From Syntrophomonadaceae bacterium (GTDB taxonomy: Bacteria > Bacillota > Dethiobacteria > DTU022): a stretch of 61,440 nt of DNA. The notes beneath the pieces are model-generated. The model worked only from the letters and a program-made list of their open reading frames with translations. It was not told where the DNA came from and did no database searches. The stretch is taken from contig SKOR01000020.1 in NCBI GenBank assembly GCA_007119965.1, forward strand, positions 1 through 61,440, in the 5' to 3' direction. A program made the position numbers and the translations under genes. Below are positions 1 to 8,081 of the stretch, one piece after another; the first letter of the stretch is position 1; each line of letters starts with the position of its first letter.

Positions 1-314
1 CGGCAAGTCCAGGACCATGCCCTGGATAAAACATGGAACGGCTATAAACGCCAAACCTAATTACGCACTCGCTGCTTAAATAAAAGCAGCGCATCCCTCC
101 TTTCCCCGGCCGGGGGAAAGAACAGGGGTGTCAATAATCCGGCCTACTGTTACTGCGGTTGTCCCACCGCTGTAACGGGAAACCTAACGGGACTGGCGCC
201 AGGGGATCCTGTTTCGGGGAGCCGGTGGCGCAAGAAACAAAGCCGGAACTAAGCTTGTAGAAACTCCTGTAGCTGAGCCTTCGGACGCGGGTTCGATTCC
301 CGCCGCCTCCACCA
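1..314 (+). ncRNA. ssrA: tmRNA (SsrA), 5' end cut off by the window edge
   Basis: Rescues stalled ribosomes by acting as a tRNA and then as a short mRNA. The tag reading frame lies at 50-79 and ends in codons for NYALAA followed by TAA; read from GCC at 50 the tag is AKPNYALAA. The stop codon sits in a hairpin (71-77 with 84-90), as in other tmRNAs. The 3' end has a T-arm (GGTTCGATTCC) and an encoded CCA at 312-314. The 5' acceptor strand, which must pair with CGCCTCC at 304-310, is outside the window. The exact resume codon (GCC or the AAC before it) cannot be decided from sequence alone. Confidence 0.93.
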
Positions 315-340
315 AATTGGAAACTAAATATCAATACAGT

Positions 341-368
341 GAAAACTCCCTGAGGGCAGGGGGTTTTC
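341..368 (+). terminator. Hairpin terminator of tmRNA
   Basis: A 12-bp inverted repeat (341-352 with 357-368, one G.T pair) with a 4-base loop follows the tmRNA CCA end by 26 bases and leads into a T-containing stretch. It is a plausible intrinsic terminator. Confidence 0.7.
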
Positions 369-693
369 GAGTTTTCTGGATGAATAATCGTTTAAAGCAC
401 TGGTATATGTGCATTTTTGTGCCAAAATGCATGCACCCCCTGGTGCGGGAGCTTTTACGACAACAGGGTGTGGCATGCTGCCAGCAAATACCGCATTGAT
501 GGATGCATTGCGCAAGCTTGATTTAATTGTGCACTGCTGGTAAAATTTATTTAAAGGCAATTATTGAAATATTGAATACTGGCATACATTTTTCGATTGA
601 AGAATACTTTTATTGCAGAAATAAGCGTTTCACTAATAATTCACAGTAACTACCTGTAAGTGATGATTGTTTAGAGAAGGGAGGATATATCTT
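369..693. other. Intergenic, no gene recognised
   Basis: An AT-rich stretch of about 325 bases. Short reading frames exist on both strands but none has a ribosome binding site together with a recognisable protein. A small hairpin with TGCATTTT arms lies near 410-430. The last part should carry the promoter of the small membrane protein at 694. Confidence 0.5.
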
Positions 694-837
694 ATGGTGG
701 AGATAAGCGGCTTAATGATGGGAATCATTACTGTTGTCTTTGGCGTAATCATCATGATTTTCCCAAAGATTATCAACTATCTCATTGGTATTTACCTTAT
801 AATTGTCGGAGCTCTTGCTATTTACCAGGGCATGTGA
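694..837 (+). CDS. Small two-helix membrane protein (DUF3096-like)
   Basis: A 47-residue protein preceded by a good ribosome binding site (GGGAGG, 679-684). Almost the whole chain is hydrophobic and forms two predicted helices, about residues 6-22 and 27-43, separated by a FPKIIN turn. The pattern (GIITVVFGVIIMIFP, then a second helix rich in I, L and G) resembles DUF3096-type small membrane proteins. Function unknown. It is followed by an even smaller membrane peptide at 926. Confidence 0.75.
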   Translation: MVEISGLMMGIITVVFGVIIMIFPKIINYLIGIYLIIVGALAIYQGM

Positions 838-925
838 TCATAAATTGGTTTTAGCTGTGATTAGACGTTCTGGAAATAGAAGGTGCACGCAACGATTAAA
901 TGAATAAACGGAGGTTAAAATTATA

Positions 926-1000
926 ATGCGCTCAATTATATACTTGATTGGATTAATTGTGGTCGTGTATTTAATTCTCAGATTTCTTGGGATACTTTAA
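926..1000 (+). CDS. 24-residue single-helix membrane peptide
   Basis: A very short frame (starts MRSIIYLIGLIVVV) with a clear ribosome binding site GGAGG (911-915) 10 bases upstream of ATG. The peptide is one hydrophobic helix with an Arg near each end. Similar tiny IIYLIGLIVVV-type peptides are widely predicted in bacteria. Function unknown. Its position 90 bases after the other small membrane protein suggests a shared stress or envelope role, which is inference. Confidence 0.6.
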   Translation: MRSIIYLIGLIVVVYLILRFLGIL

Positions 1001-1060
1001 TGACGCGTTAATTGGGTGGACAGGACAAGAGCCTGAATTAATCTGCCAAACCGTAAGTAA

Positions 1061-1104
1061 CATACTAACAGCCAGGTGCCACAGGCAACCTGGCTGTTAG
1101 TATG
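1061..1104. repeat. Long near-perfect inverted repeat upstream of hypA
   Basis: Bases 1061-1076 pair perfectly with 1089-1104 (16 bp); four more pairs (1077-1080 with 1084-1087) extend the stem, leaving one unpaired A and a 3-base loop. There is no T-run after it, so it is not a classical intrinsic terminator. It lies about 90 bases before hypA. It could be an operator, an mRNA leader structure or a small mobile palindrome. Confidence 0.7.
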
Positions 1105-1193
1105 CCATAAACCGTTGAACGATCTGAAAAAGGATTTCCCCGGGTTTTTGCCGAAAACACTCCAATCATGAAATTGAAAAGAGGGTGCAGATC

Positions 1194-1541
1194 ATTCATG
1201 AACTGGCGGTAACCGAGGGAGTATTGAAGGTGGTTTTGAAATATGCTGATGAGAATCAGGCCCGAAGGGTTGTGAACATTCATCTGCTGGTGGGGGAACT
1301 GCGTGATTTAACGGAAGAGTGGATGCAGCGCTATTTTGATTACCTCAGCCGCGGAACAATCGCCGAAGGGGGAAAGATTATCATCAAAAGGATCCCCGCA
1401 ACCCTGGAGTGTGCTGATTGTGCGGATTCATTCAAAGCCGATATCAGGCAGAATAATATTTTTTGCCCCGGGTGCGGCAGTGCAAAAAATGAGCTGGTGG
1501 CGGGTATGGAATTTTTAATCGAAAGTATCGAGGTGATTTGA
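1194..1541 (+). CDS. hypA: HypA nickel chaperone, probable AUU start
   Basis: HypA delivers nickel to metalloenzyme active sites (classically NiFe hydrogenase) together with HypB. The product is 115 residues if started at ATT 1194, the usual HypA length. The C-terminal zinc site has two CxxC pairs (CADC and CPGC). Family members begin Met-His-Glu-Leu, because the N-terminal amine and His2 bind nickel. Here HEL is preceded by ATT, and the ribosome-binding GAGG (1181-1184) is 9 bases upstream of that ATT. The only conventional in-frame start, GTG 1185, overlaps the binding site and would add three residues before the His. The stop overlaps the hypB start (TGATG). Confidence 0.9.
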   Translation: MHELAVTEGVLKVVLKYADENQARRVVNIHLLVGELRDLTEEWMQRYFDYLSRGTIAEGGKIIIKRIPATLECADCADSFKADIRQNNIFCPGCGSAKNELVAGMEFLIESIEVI

Positions 1542-2212
1542 TGGATAAAATTCGGATGATTAATATTAAGGAGAGCATTCTATCCGACAACCGGGACCTG
1601 GCCGATCAAATCAGGGCGCAGCTTCTCAGCAGCGGGGTTTTCATGCTTAACCTGATGGCTTCACCCGGGGCCGGGAAAACAAGCCTGATTGTTGAAACCC
1701 TGCGCCGCCTGAAGAACGATTACAACATTACCGTGATCGAGGGTGACATTGAGTCCCGGGTTGATTCCGAAAAAGTGGCGGCCGAGGGGGTAACTGCCGT
1801 TCAGATTCGCACCGGCGGGGCCTGCCACCTGGATGCGCCGATGGCCAGGGCAGCCCTGGATGTTGTGGATTTGGAAAAAACAGATGCTGTATTCATCGAA
1901 AACATTGGCAACCTGGTCTGCCCGGCAGAGTTCGATATGGGTGAAAACCGTAAAGTGATGATTCTAAGTGTTCCTGAAGGCGACGATAAGATCTTGAAAT
2001 ACCCGCTTATGTTTTCGGTCTGCCATGTCCTGGTGGTAAACAAGTTAGATTATCTGGAAAGCTCTGATTTTGATATGGAAGCCCTGGAAGAGAGGGTGCG
2101 CAGGTTAAATCCCGCCATTAAGATCTTTAGAACTTCCTGTAAGACAGGAGAAGGATTGGATGACTGGTGTAACTGGCTCAAAGGTGAGCTGCAAAACACT
2201 GTTAAAAAATGA
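1541..2212 (+). CDS. hypB: HypB, GTPase for nickel insertion
   Basis: A SIMIBI-class GTPase working with HypA to load nickel into hydrogenase or another nickel enzyme. Visible motifs: P-loop GAGKTS at about residues 43-48, the metal-binding Cys-His pair in GGACHLD (C95, H96), Cys127 in GNLVCP, and the guanine-specificity NKLD at about 167-170. The N-terminal His-rich storage tail seen in some HypB proteins is absent. ATG 1541 shares its A with the hypA stop, so translation is coupled. A TTG at 1538 is also in frame but less likely. No hydrogenase or hypCDEF genes are in the window; the client could be elsewhere. Confidence 0.95.
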   Translation: MDKIRMINIKESILSDNRDLADQIRAQLLSSGVFMLNLMASPGAGKTSLIVETLRRLKNDYNITVIEGDIESRVDSEKVAAEGVTAVQIRTGGACHLDAPMARAALDVVDLEKTDAVFIENIGNLVCPAEFDMGENRKVMILSVPEGDDKILKYPLMFSVCHVLVVNKLDYLESSDFDMEALEERVRRLNPAIKIFRTSCKTGEGLDDWCNWLKGELQNTVKK

Positions 2213-2216
2213 TTCA

Positions 2217-2261
2217 GTGGGCTGCTTTCTTGATACCCTTAAAAAAATTTTCGCAGCCCAC
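2217..2261. terminator. Hairpin between convergent hypB and the FeS gene
   Basis: A 9-bp perfect stem (2217-2225 with 2253-2261) with a 27-base loop containing A- and T-runs lies just after hypB. It may end transcription from hypB. The large loop makes this moderately certain. Confidence 0.45.
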
Positions 2262-2316
2262 CTGTAAATCTGCAGGAAAGCTCAGTGGAAAAAGGCTGCT
2301 GCTGAGGGAGCAAACC

Positions 2317-3384
2317 TTACATTTTTCCCCGGACTTCCATCATCCGCATCATTTGCTCAAGGCTGTTTTTCGGAAGCTCCCGGCGTTTTTCGGCCGGTTT
2401 TTCCTTTAACCTGATAGCGTCTGAAGGGCACCGTGTTATACATACGCCACACCCAATGCATCTTTTCTCCAGGATCATTGCGGGGCCCTCCCCCGGCATT
2501 TGAATTGCTTCCATGTGGCAGGCCGGCAGGCATTCCCCGCATTCAATGCAGGATCCGGCTTCTACTTCAGCATAGTTGTTGGAATAAACAAGATCGGCGG
2601 GGCTGGAATCCCTTTTAATCGAAGCCAGCACCCCGCAGCAGTCTCCACAGCAGTTGCACATGCCGCTCGGGTTCGCCGAGGTGGCCGGTTGTGTCACCAG
2701 GCCTGCTTCCTGGGCACGGGCGACAACTGCGATGGCCTGTTCAGCGCTGATCTCCCTTCCCATGCTGTTATCCAGGTAATACTGTCCCATGGAGCCGAAC
2801 AGCAGGCAGACTTCAAGGGGAGCGCCGCAGGAGTTTCGGGTTATTTCCTTGCTCTTTCTGCAGATACAGTCGGCAAGGACAATTTTGCCGGCGTTCTTTA
2901 GAATTTCGGCAGCGTCGTCAAGAGAAGCGATATGATGTTCCGGAGGGATCGATTTGGCAATCGGTATGGTCCTTAAAAATGTCCCTTTTGCGCTGATCAG
3001 TGACTGGTCCAGGCCTTCGTTGAAATAGCGGTCGATCAGTTCTGCCAGTTCTGAATCCATGCGCATTACCTGAAATTCAAATATACCGTGGATAAAGGCG
3101 GTGGCCCCATACTTCGTTTCATTGTTTTTTTTCAGCCGGAAAATTAGCCCCCGCAGGGCCATCTCTTCCAGCTTTTCGGCAAGCTGTCCTGCCGGCAGGC
3201 CAAGACGTCCGGCAATGTCTTCCGGTTTCTCCAGCTTCGGGCTCATAGACAAAAAGATCCCGGCATCTTCCTCACTAAACAGTTTTTTCAGGATCTCTAT
3301 TTCAACACCTGATTTGGTAGCAGGAAACCCAACGGAATAGCTGTCCAGTTTCTCCTGAAGCCGGCGGTAAATGTTTTCGTTCAT
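2317..3384 (-). CDS. Multi-cluster FeS protein with N-terminal winged-helix-like region
   Basis: 355 residues. The first part (about 30-120) looks like a winged-helix fold (LAEKLEEMALRGLIFRL), followed by cysteine-rich segments: DCICRKS with later cysteines, a dense CNCCGDCCG motif, and two C-terminal 4Fe-4S ferredoxin motifs (CIECGECLPAC and CIGCGVCITRC). Such proteins are common in sulfate reducers and syntrophs and are thought to be electron carriers or redox sensors; no specific reaction is known to me. The ATG at 3384 follows a strong GGGGGAG site; a longer in-frame ATG six codons upstream would overlap that site. Convergent with hypB. Confidence 0.85.
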   Translation of the reverse strand: MNENIYRRLQEKLDSYSVGFPATKSGVEIEILKKLFSEEDAGIFLSMSPKLEKPEDIAGRLGLPAGQLAEKLEEMALRGLIFRLKKNNETKYGATAFIHGIFEFQVMRMDSELAELIDRYFNEGLDQSLISAKGTFLRTIPIAKSIPPEHHIASLDDAAEILKNAGKIVLADCICRKSKEITRNSCGAPLEVCLLFGSMGQYYLDNSMGREISAEQAIAVVARAQEAGLVTQPATSANPSGMCNCCGDCCGVLASIKRDSSPADLVYSNNYAEVEAGSCIECGECLPACHMEAIQMPGEGPAMILEKRCIGCGVCITRCPSDAIRLKEKPAEKRRELPKNSLEQMMRMMEVRGKM

Positions 3385-3490
3385 TTTCTCCCCCTGTTCC
3401 AACTATGTTATTGCGAAAATCTTACCAAATATCTGCATGGCCTGTCAATTAATCCTGCCGCCGGCAGTTTCGCTCTCAGCCCCCCTTCTC

Positions 3491-3519
3491 TTGCCTAATA
3501 GATTGCTATTTGCTATAAT
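3491..3519 (+). promoter_or_regulatory. Sigma-A type promoter of tRNA-Ala
   Basis: TTGCCT (3491-3496), a 17-base spacer and a perfect TATAAT (3514-3519) end 10 bases before the tRNA. Confidence 0.8.
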
Positions 3520-3529
3520 ACCGTTGCAT

Positions 3530-3605
3530 GGGCGTGTAGCTCAGCTGGGAGAGCACTTGGCTCGCATTCAAGAGGCCAGGGGTTCGAGTCCCCTCACGTC
3601 CACCA
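3530..3605 (+). tRNA. tRNA-Ala (anticodon CGC)
   Basis: A 76-base cloverleaf with encoded CCA. The acceptor stem GGGCGTG pairs with CACGTCC and carries the G3.U70 pair that marks alanine tRNAs. The anticodon loop CTCGCAT has anticodon CGC, reading GCG. The T-loop is GGGGTTCGAGTCCCC. Confidence 0.95.
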
Positions 3606-3610
3606 TGTAA

Positions 3611-3646
3611 GGGTTTTCAGGTATTGTGAGCGCCTGAAAACCTTTA
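3611..3646 (+). terminator. Intrinsic terminator of tRNA-Ala
   Basis: A 10-bp stem (GGTTTTCAGG with CCTGAAAACC, 3612-3621 and 3633-3642) is followed by TTTAT. Confidence 0.8.
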
Positions 3647-3684
3647 TCATAAGAGGTATATAATGCTTGAATGGAGGTCAATTA

Positions 3685-5094
3685 ATGACGAAATGTAAGC
3701 GCAAGCATCCACTATATTCAATTTTATTAGCAGTTCTGCTTGTTGCTCTTGCAGTTATGGTGACTGCATGTGATGAAGGTGAAGTCGAAGTCGAAGGAGC
3801 CTTGATGGTTCCTGATGATTTTTCCACTATCCAGGAAGCAATCGATGCAGCAGTTGACGGGGATGAAATCGTAGTCAGGCCCGGCAGATATAGCGAGAGG
3901 ATTAATTTTGACGGTAAAAATATTACCGTACGCAGTGAAGATCCTGATGACCCTGAAGTGGTTAGCGAAACTATTATCGATGCGGGCGGTGTAGACTCGG
4001 CAGTTGCTTTTAAGAATGGTGAAAGTGAAGCAGCGGTATTGAGCGGCTTTACCATTACCGGGGGCAGCGGCAGCATGGAGATTCTCGAATTTGAAATAGA
4101 AGGCGAAATTCAGGAAGTGCCCTCGCTTTACGGGGGCGGCATTATCGTTTTAAACGACAGTTCACCAACGATTACTAAAAATGTTCTGGCAGACAATGTT
4201 GCTGAGAGAGGCGGGGGAATACTATCATACGGCTCGTCTCCCGTTATTGAAGGCAATAAGATTAGAAATAACCTGTCTACCGGCGGCGGCGGCGGAGTTT
4301 TTCTCGCTAATTCCCAGGCAGCTCTTACCGGAAACGATATTACCAACAACTCGGCCGGACGCAGCGGCGGCGCTATAGCGATCAGCGGTGAAGGCAATGA
4401 ACCTTCGGTTATTGACGGCAATACAATTTCTGACAACAAGGCTGAAAATGGCGGAGCCTTTTCAATTTTCGAAGCTAACCCTGCCATTACCAATAACATA
4501 GTAATTAATAACACCGCTAATAACATTGGTGGAGGTTTTTACCTGATCAGTTCTTCTTCCCTGATTACCGGAAATGATATTTCAGATAACCGGGCCGGCC
4601 CCGCCGGTGGCGGATTAGCAATATCTTTTGGATCTTCACCTGAACTGGAAGACAACCTGATTATCGGTAATGAAGCCGAGTCCGGTGGAGGCTTTATTAT
4701 TAACGTAAATTCCTCCCCGCGGATCGAAGATAACACCATCTCAGATAACCGGGCCAGGATTGGCGGCGGTTTCCTGATTAACGACGGTTCCGAGCCTGCA
4801 ATAACCGGAAACATGATTACAGAAAACCAGGCAGAGCGCAATGGCGCCGCTATGTTTGTCCAGGATTCTGCTCCGACCATAGACGGCAATACTTTCAGAA
4901 ACAATGAAGCAAGGCGCGACGGCGGGGGCATCTATGCCCTGATGGACGCTGTTCTTACCTTGAACAACAATATCTTTGAAAACAACAGGGCAAGCACCGG
5001 CGGCGCAGTTCACACTTCAGAAGGCGCATCGCTGGAAGTTGCCGAAGAGAATACCTTTGAAGGCAATGTTCCCGATGATATCTATGAAGAATAG
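3685..5094 (+). CDS. Surface lipoprotein with right-handed beta-helix repeats
   Basis: 469 residues. The N-terminus is a lipoprotein signal peptide: basic start, hydrophobic stretch, then Cys in VMVTAC at about residue 29. A DUF1565-like segment follows (STIQEAIDAAVDGDEIVVRPG), the usual entry to parallel beta-helices. The rest is a run of about 12 turns of roughly 23-30 residues built on GGG, ITGN and ISDN motifs, as in NosD or polymorphic surface proteins. Likely anchored outside the membrane; binding or carbohydrate-processing roles are both possible and no catalytic residues can be assigned. ATG 3685 follows GGAGGT; an upstream TTG at 3667 would place that site inside the gene. Confidence 0.85.
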   Translation: MTKCKRKHPLYSILLAVLLVALAVMVTACDEGEVEVEGALMVPDDFSTIQEAIDAAVDGDEIVVRPGRYSERINFDGKNITVRSEDPDDPEVVSETIIDAGGVDSAVAFKNGESEAAVLSGFTITGGSGSMEILEFEIEGEIQEVPSLYGGGIIVLNDSSPTITKNVLADNVAERGGGILSYGSSPVIEGNKIRNNLSTGGGGGVFLANSQAALTGNDITNNSAGRSGGAIAISGEGNEPSVIDGNTISDNKAENGGAFSIFEANPAITNNIVINNTANNIGGGFYLISSSSLITGNDISDNRAGPAGGGLAISFGSSPELEDNLIIGNEAESGGGFIINVNSSPRIEDNTISDNRARIGGGFLINDGSEPAITGNMITENQAERNGAAMFVQDSAPTIDGNTFRNNEARRDGGGIYALMDAVLTLNNNIFENNRASTGGAVHTSEGASLEVAEENTFEGNVPDDIYEE

Positions 5095-5145
5095 CATCGG
5101 TTTGAAAATAATTGCCCTCTTTAGCAGGTAAAAAGTTATGATCAG

Positions 5146-5175
5146 GCTGCCCGGTACAATCCGGGCAGCTTTTTT
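5146..5175 (+). terminator. Intrinsic terminator after the beta-helix lipoprotein
   Basis: A perfect 9-bp stem GCTGCCCGG/CCGGGCAGC (5146-5154 and 5161-5169) followed directly by six T. Confidence 0.92.
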
Positions 5176-5330
5176 ACCTTTGCAGCATGCTTACTCCGGC
5201 CTCAGAAGAGGAGGCTGTTTTCCTTTTTGGTTTTAACAGGCTATAATATAAATGTAAACTAACAGTGCAAAAGGCGTTAATATGCTATTATAGAAAATGT
5301 CAAAGTCAATAGCTGTTGGAGGGAAAAGGC

Positions 5331-8081
5331 TTGCCACGTAAATCATCATCTAAACAAAAGAAACTTATGGAAGCGGATTCGTCTTCCAAAAAGAAAACGG
5401 CTAAGAGTCGGAAAAAAATGCAGTCTGACAATAATAAGCCTTTTAACGAGCGTGCCGAACTGATCGTCATGATGGTGATGCTGGTTGCCGCAGCGCTTAT
5501 AATATTGATCGGGCCTTTCTATCGCGGTCTCTTTTTTCCCAGGGAACTGTTGCAGGCCCAGGTATTTGCATTTGGGCTGCTGATTTTATGGGGCTTTTTC
5601 CGCATTCTCAAAAAAGACAGCCGCCTGGTTGAAACTCCCCTTGATATCTGCCTTGTGGTTTTGCTGGCGGCCTATTTTGTGTCTTTTTTTGTTGCAGTTC
5701 ATAAGCGCGATGCTCTCGAAGAACTGCTTAAAATTGGTTCTTACCTCGTCTTTTACCTGGTTGCCCTTGATATTTGCCGCCACTGGCGGTTTCCCGTGCA
5801 GCACCCCATTTTCCGGCAGGACAGTGCAGAGGACCGTAAAAATATTCCGCCGGGCTTAAACCTTGTACTGCACCTGCTTTTTGCAGTGGCTGCAGTAATT
5901 ACTGTCGCCAGCCTCGGCGTGGCCGCAGGACACTGGGACTTTGTCGGGGCCTATGCATCGAACCGGATAGCATCCCCGATGGGCTACGCTAATACCGCAG
6001 CAGCTTACCTGATGGCAGCATATTTTCTGGGTTTGGGCCTTGCACCCCTCGCTGCCGTACGGCACAGGATGTTCTATCTTGCTCCGGCTGCCTTAATGTT
6101 GATGACAGTAATCCTCACCTTTTCCCGCGGTGCCTGGCTGCTGCTGCTGCCGCTGGCGGCGCTGCTGGTTATTGCTGCAGCTCCCGGTCAAAGGTTGCGT
6201 TCAATGTTGTACCTGGCAGTAACCGGCCTGAGTGCGGTGCCGGCAGCCCTGTTATCCGATCCTGTTTTTCGATCGGATACACCTGCCCAGGCCTGGTTAA
6301 TTATAATCCCATCAGTTTTATTTGCCTTATTTTTGGGCTATCTAGTTGAACTGTATTTTGTTCAGAGCCGTAAACTGCGCATTGCCATTGCCGCCTCAAG
6401 TCTTGCCGTGGTGGCTGTTGTAATTATAGGTACCGTGATAGTTCCGGCCGTGGGCCCCATGCAGCTTGAGCAGCCGGTTGATGAGCCGGCCCAAACCCGT
6501 TCTTTTAAACAGGTTGTTGAGAATATAGAACCCGGTGAGACATACCAGCTGTCATTGGAGGTCGATGCCCGGAAAGATCTTTTTGCCGGAGCTGAGCAGC
6601 CAGAGTATGCCTGGAGAATCAGGGTCCTCGGCGGCCTGCCCGGGTACAGGGATGAAGAACTGTTAAACTATCGCGGAACAGCTACGGATGGCTGGCAGGA
6701 TCAGGTATTTACCTTTCAGACAGGAGTAGAGACAACCCGCCTTGATATAAGGATAGAGAATCGCTACCCCGGCACATCGGTCGCTGCGCGTTCGGTTACC
6801 CTCAGCGGCCCCGATCAGGATCACCGGCTGCGCTTTACTCTCAGCCGCATTTTGCCGGATCGTTACTATGACAGGATTTATTCTTATTCCAGGGATCGCA
6901 ACCTTGACCGCCGCCTGGAACTGTTTGAAGATGCCGTTAAAGTAATCAGGGATTACCCGGTGCTCGGGGCAGGGGGAGGTGCCTGGGCTGCCATATACAG
7001 GGCTTACCAGGATCAACCATACGATTCACGTGAAGTGCATAACCATTACCTGCAGGTCTGGATAGAAGCAGGTTTGTTCGGTTTCCTGGCCTTTATTGGG
7101 ATTTGGGTTAGTTTTGCGGCTGCTTTTTTCCGCAACTGCCTTAAAGAAAGAGCTTCCCCGGTAAAATGGCAGTACTGGACAGCGACATTCCTGCCGGTTG
7201 CGGCACTGGGCGCGCACAGTGCAATAGACTGGAACTTTTCTATGGCTGCGGTAGGGATGTTTCTATTCGTATTACTCGGGGCCGGACGCAGCCTGGACGA
7301 AGTGTCGTGGTTTAAAAGGTTGAAAATCCAAAAGAATAAACCCACAGCGGGAACCATTATAGGCGTCGTTGCTTTAATAGCGGGGTTATCCCTGTCAATT
7401 TATTCATTTATGCTTTTAAGAGGCCTTGATGCGACCTGGGATTCACAAAGGCTTATGGAGCGGGGCAACCTGAAGCAGGCTGTCACAGAAATGGATAGGG
7501 CAATCAGGCTTGACCCCCTGCGTGCAGAGAATTACCACAATCTATCAGTCTTGACGGAAGAGCAGGGGTTAAGAATACAGTCCCAGTCAGACGCAGGATA
7601 TGTGTTTGCCATGGCAGAGCGGGCTTATGAAATGGAACCATATAACCCCACCTACTTTTTGCGTTACGGCGATCTGCTGATGAGCTATGTTGATATAGAT
7701 CAGGGGTTGGCGCAGATCGACAGGCTGATTGAAATGCGCCCGCATTTTGAAAGCAGCTATCTTCGCCCTGCTTTTTCAAGGTTAAATGTTGTTGAATACC
7801 TAGTTGATACCGGCAATCAGGCTGCAGCAGAACATTATGCCGGGGAAATATTTGAGCTTGAGGAGAAAATGCAAAATGAGCAGGGTGACAGCACGCCCAT
7901 GGCATATATCGTTGGCAGGGCCCATTACTTACTGGGCCGCCATTCTGAAGCTAAGAGATATTATGAAAAAGTAGAAGAAGACGATCAATTCTATGATAAT
8001 GCCCGGCAAAACCTTGCAGAACTGCGTGGAGAGGAAGATCGTGATGAAGAGACCGAGGGGCCTGATCAGGAAGACCAGTAA
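5331..8081 (+). CDS. O-antigen ligase/polymerase-like membrane protein with TPR tail
   Basis: 916 residues. A basic Lys/Ser-rich cytoplasmic start (about 1-45) is followed by a dozen predicted transmembrane helices. The Wzy_C-type motif HNHYLQVWIEAGLFGF lies in a late loop, the site expected to handle lipid-linked glycans in the O-antigen ligase family. A soluble insertion of about 130 residues near residues 385-515 (starting around the QLSLEVDARKD segment) looks like a beta-sandwich carbohydrate-binding region. The last 200 residues are TPR-like. Start TTG 5331 lies 7 bases after GGAGGG. Probably attaches or polymerises surface polysaccharide. It overlaps the next gene by 38 bases. Confidence 0.85.
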   Translation: MPRKSSSKQKKLMEADSSSKKKTAKSRKKMQSDNNKPFNERAELIVMMVMLVAAALIILIGPFYRGLFFPRELLQAQVFAFGLLILWGFFRILKKDSRLVETPLDICLVVLLAAYFVSFFVAVHKRDALEELLKIGSYLVFYLVALDICRHWRFPVQHPIFRQDSAEDRKNIPPGLNLVLHLLFAVAAVITVASLGVAAGHWDFVGAYASNRIASPMGYANTAAAYLMAAYFLGLGLAPLAAVRHRMFYLAPAALMLMTVILTFSRGAWLLLLPLAALLVIAAAPGQRLRSMLYLAVTGLSAVPAALLSDPVFRSDTPAQAWLIIIPSVLFALFLGYLVELYFVQSRKLRIAIAASSLAVVAVVIIGTVIVPAVGPMQLEQPVDEPAQTRSFKQVVENIEPGETYQLSLEVDARKDLFAGAEQPEYAWRIRVLGGLPGYRDEELLNYRGTATDGWQDQVFTFQTGVETTRLDIRIENRYPGTSVAARSVTLSGPDQDHRLRFTLSRILPDRYYDRIYSYSRDRNLDRRLELFEDAVKVIRDYPVLGAGGGAWAAIYRAYQDQPYDSREVHNHYLQVWIEAGLFGFLAFIGIWVSFAAAFFRNCLKERASPVKWQYWTATFLPVAALGAHSAIDWNFSMAAVGMFLFVLLGAGRSLDEVSWFKRLKIQKNKPTAGTIIGVVALIAGLSLSIYSFMLLRGLDATWDSQRLMERGNLKQAVTEMDRAIRLDPLRAENYHNLSVLTEEQGLRIQSQSDAGYVFAMAERAYEMEPYNPTYFLRYGDLLMSYVDIDQGLAQIDRLIEMRPHFESSYLRPAFSRLNVVEYLVDTGNQAAAEHYAGEIFELEEKMQNEQGDSTPMAYIVGRAHYLLGRHSEAKRYYEKVEEDDQFYDNARQNLAELRGEEDRDEETEGPDQEDQ

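Noticed and set aside
317-560. Short overlapping reading frames after tmRNA
   Set aside because: No ribosome site or protein similarity, and the region starts inside a terminator hairpin.
1061-1104. NikR operator
   Set aside because: The known site has GTATGA at the left and TCATAC at the right. Here the arms are reversed (CATAC at the left, GTATG at the right), and the arms form one long hairpin.
1185-1541. GTG 1185 as the hypA start
   Set aside because: It overlaps the only ribosome binding site and adds residues before the nickel-binding His. Kept as an alternative but not preferred.
2209-2409. Reading frame overlapping the hypB end and running into the opposite FeS gene
   Set aside because: Its second half is the antisense of conserved ferredoxin codons, and it has no ribosome binding site.
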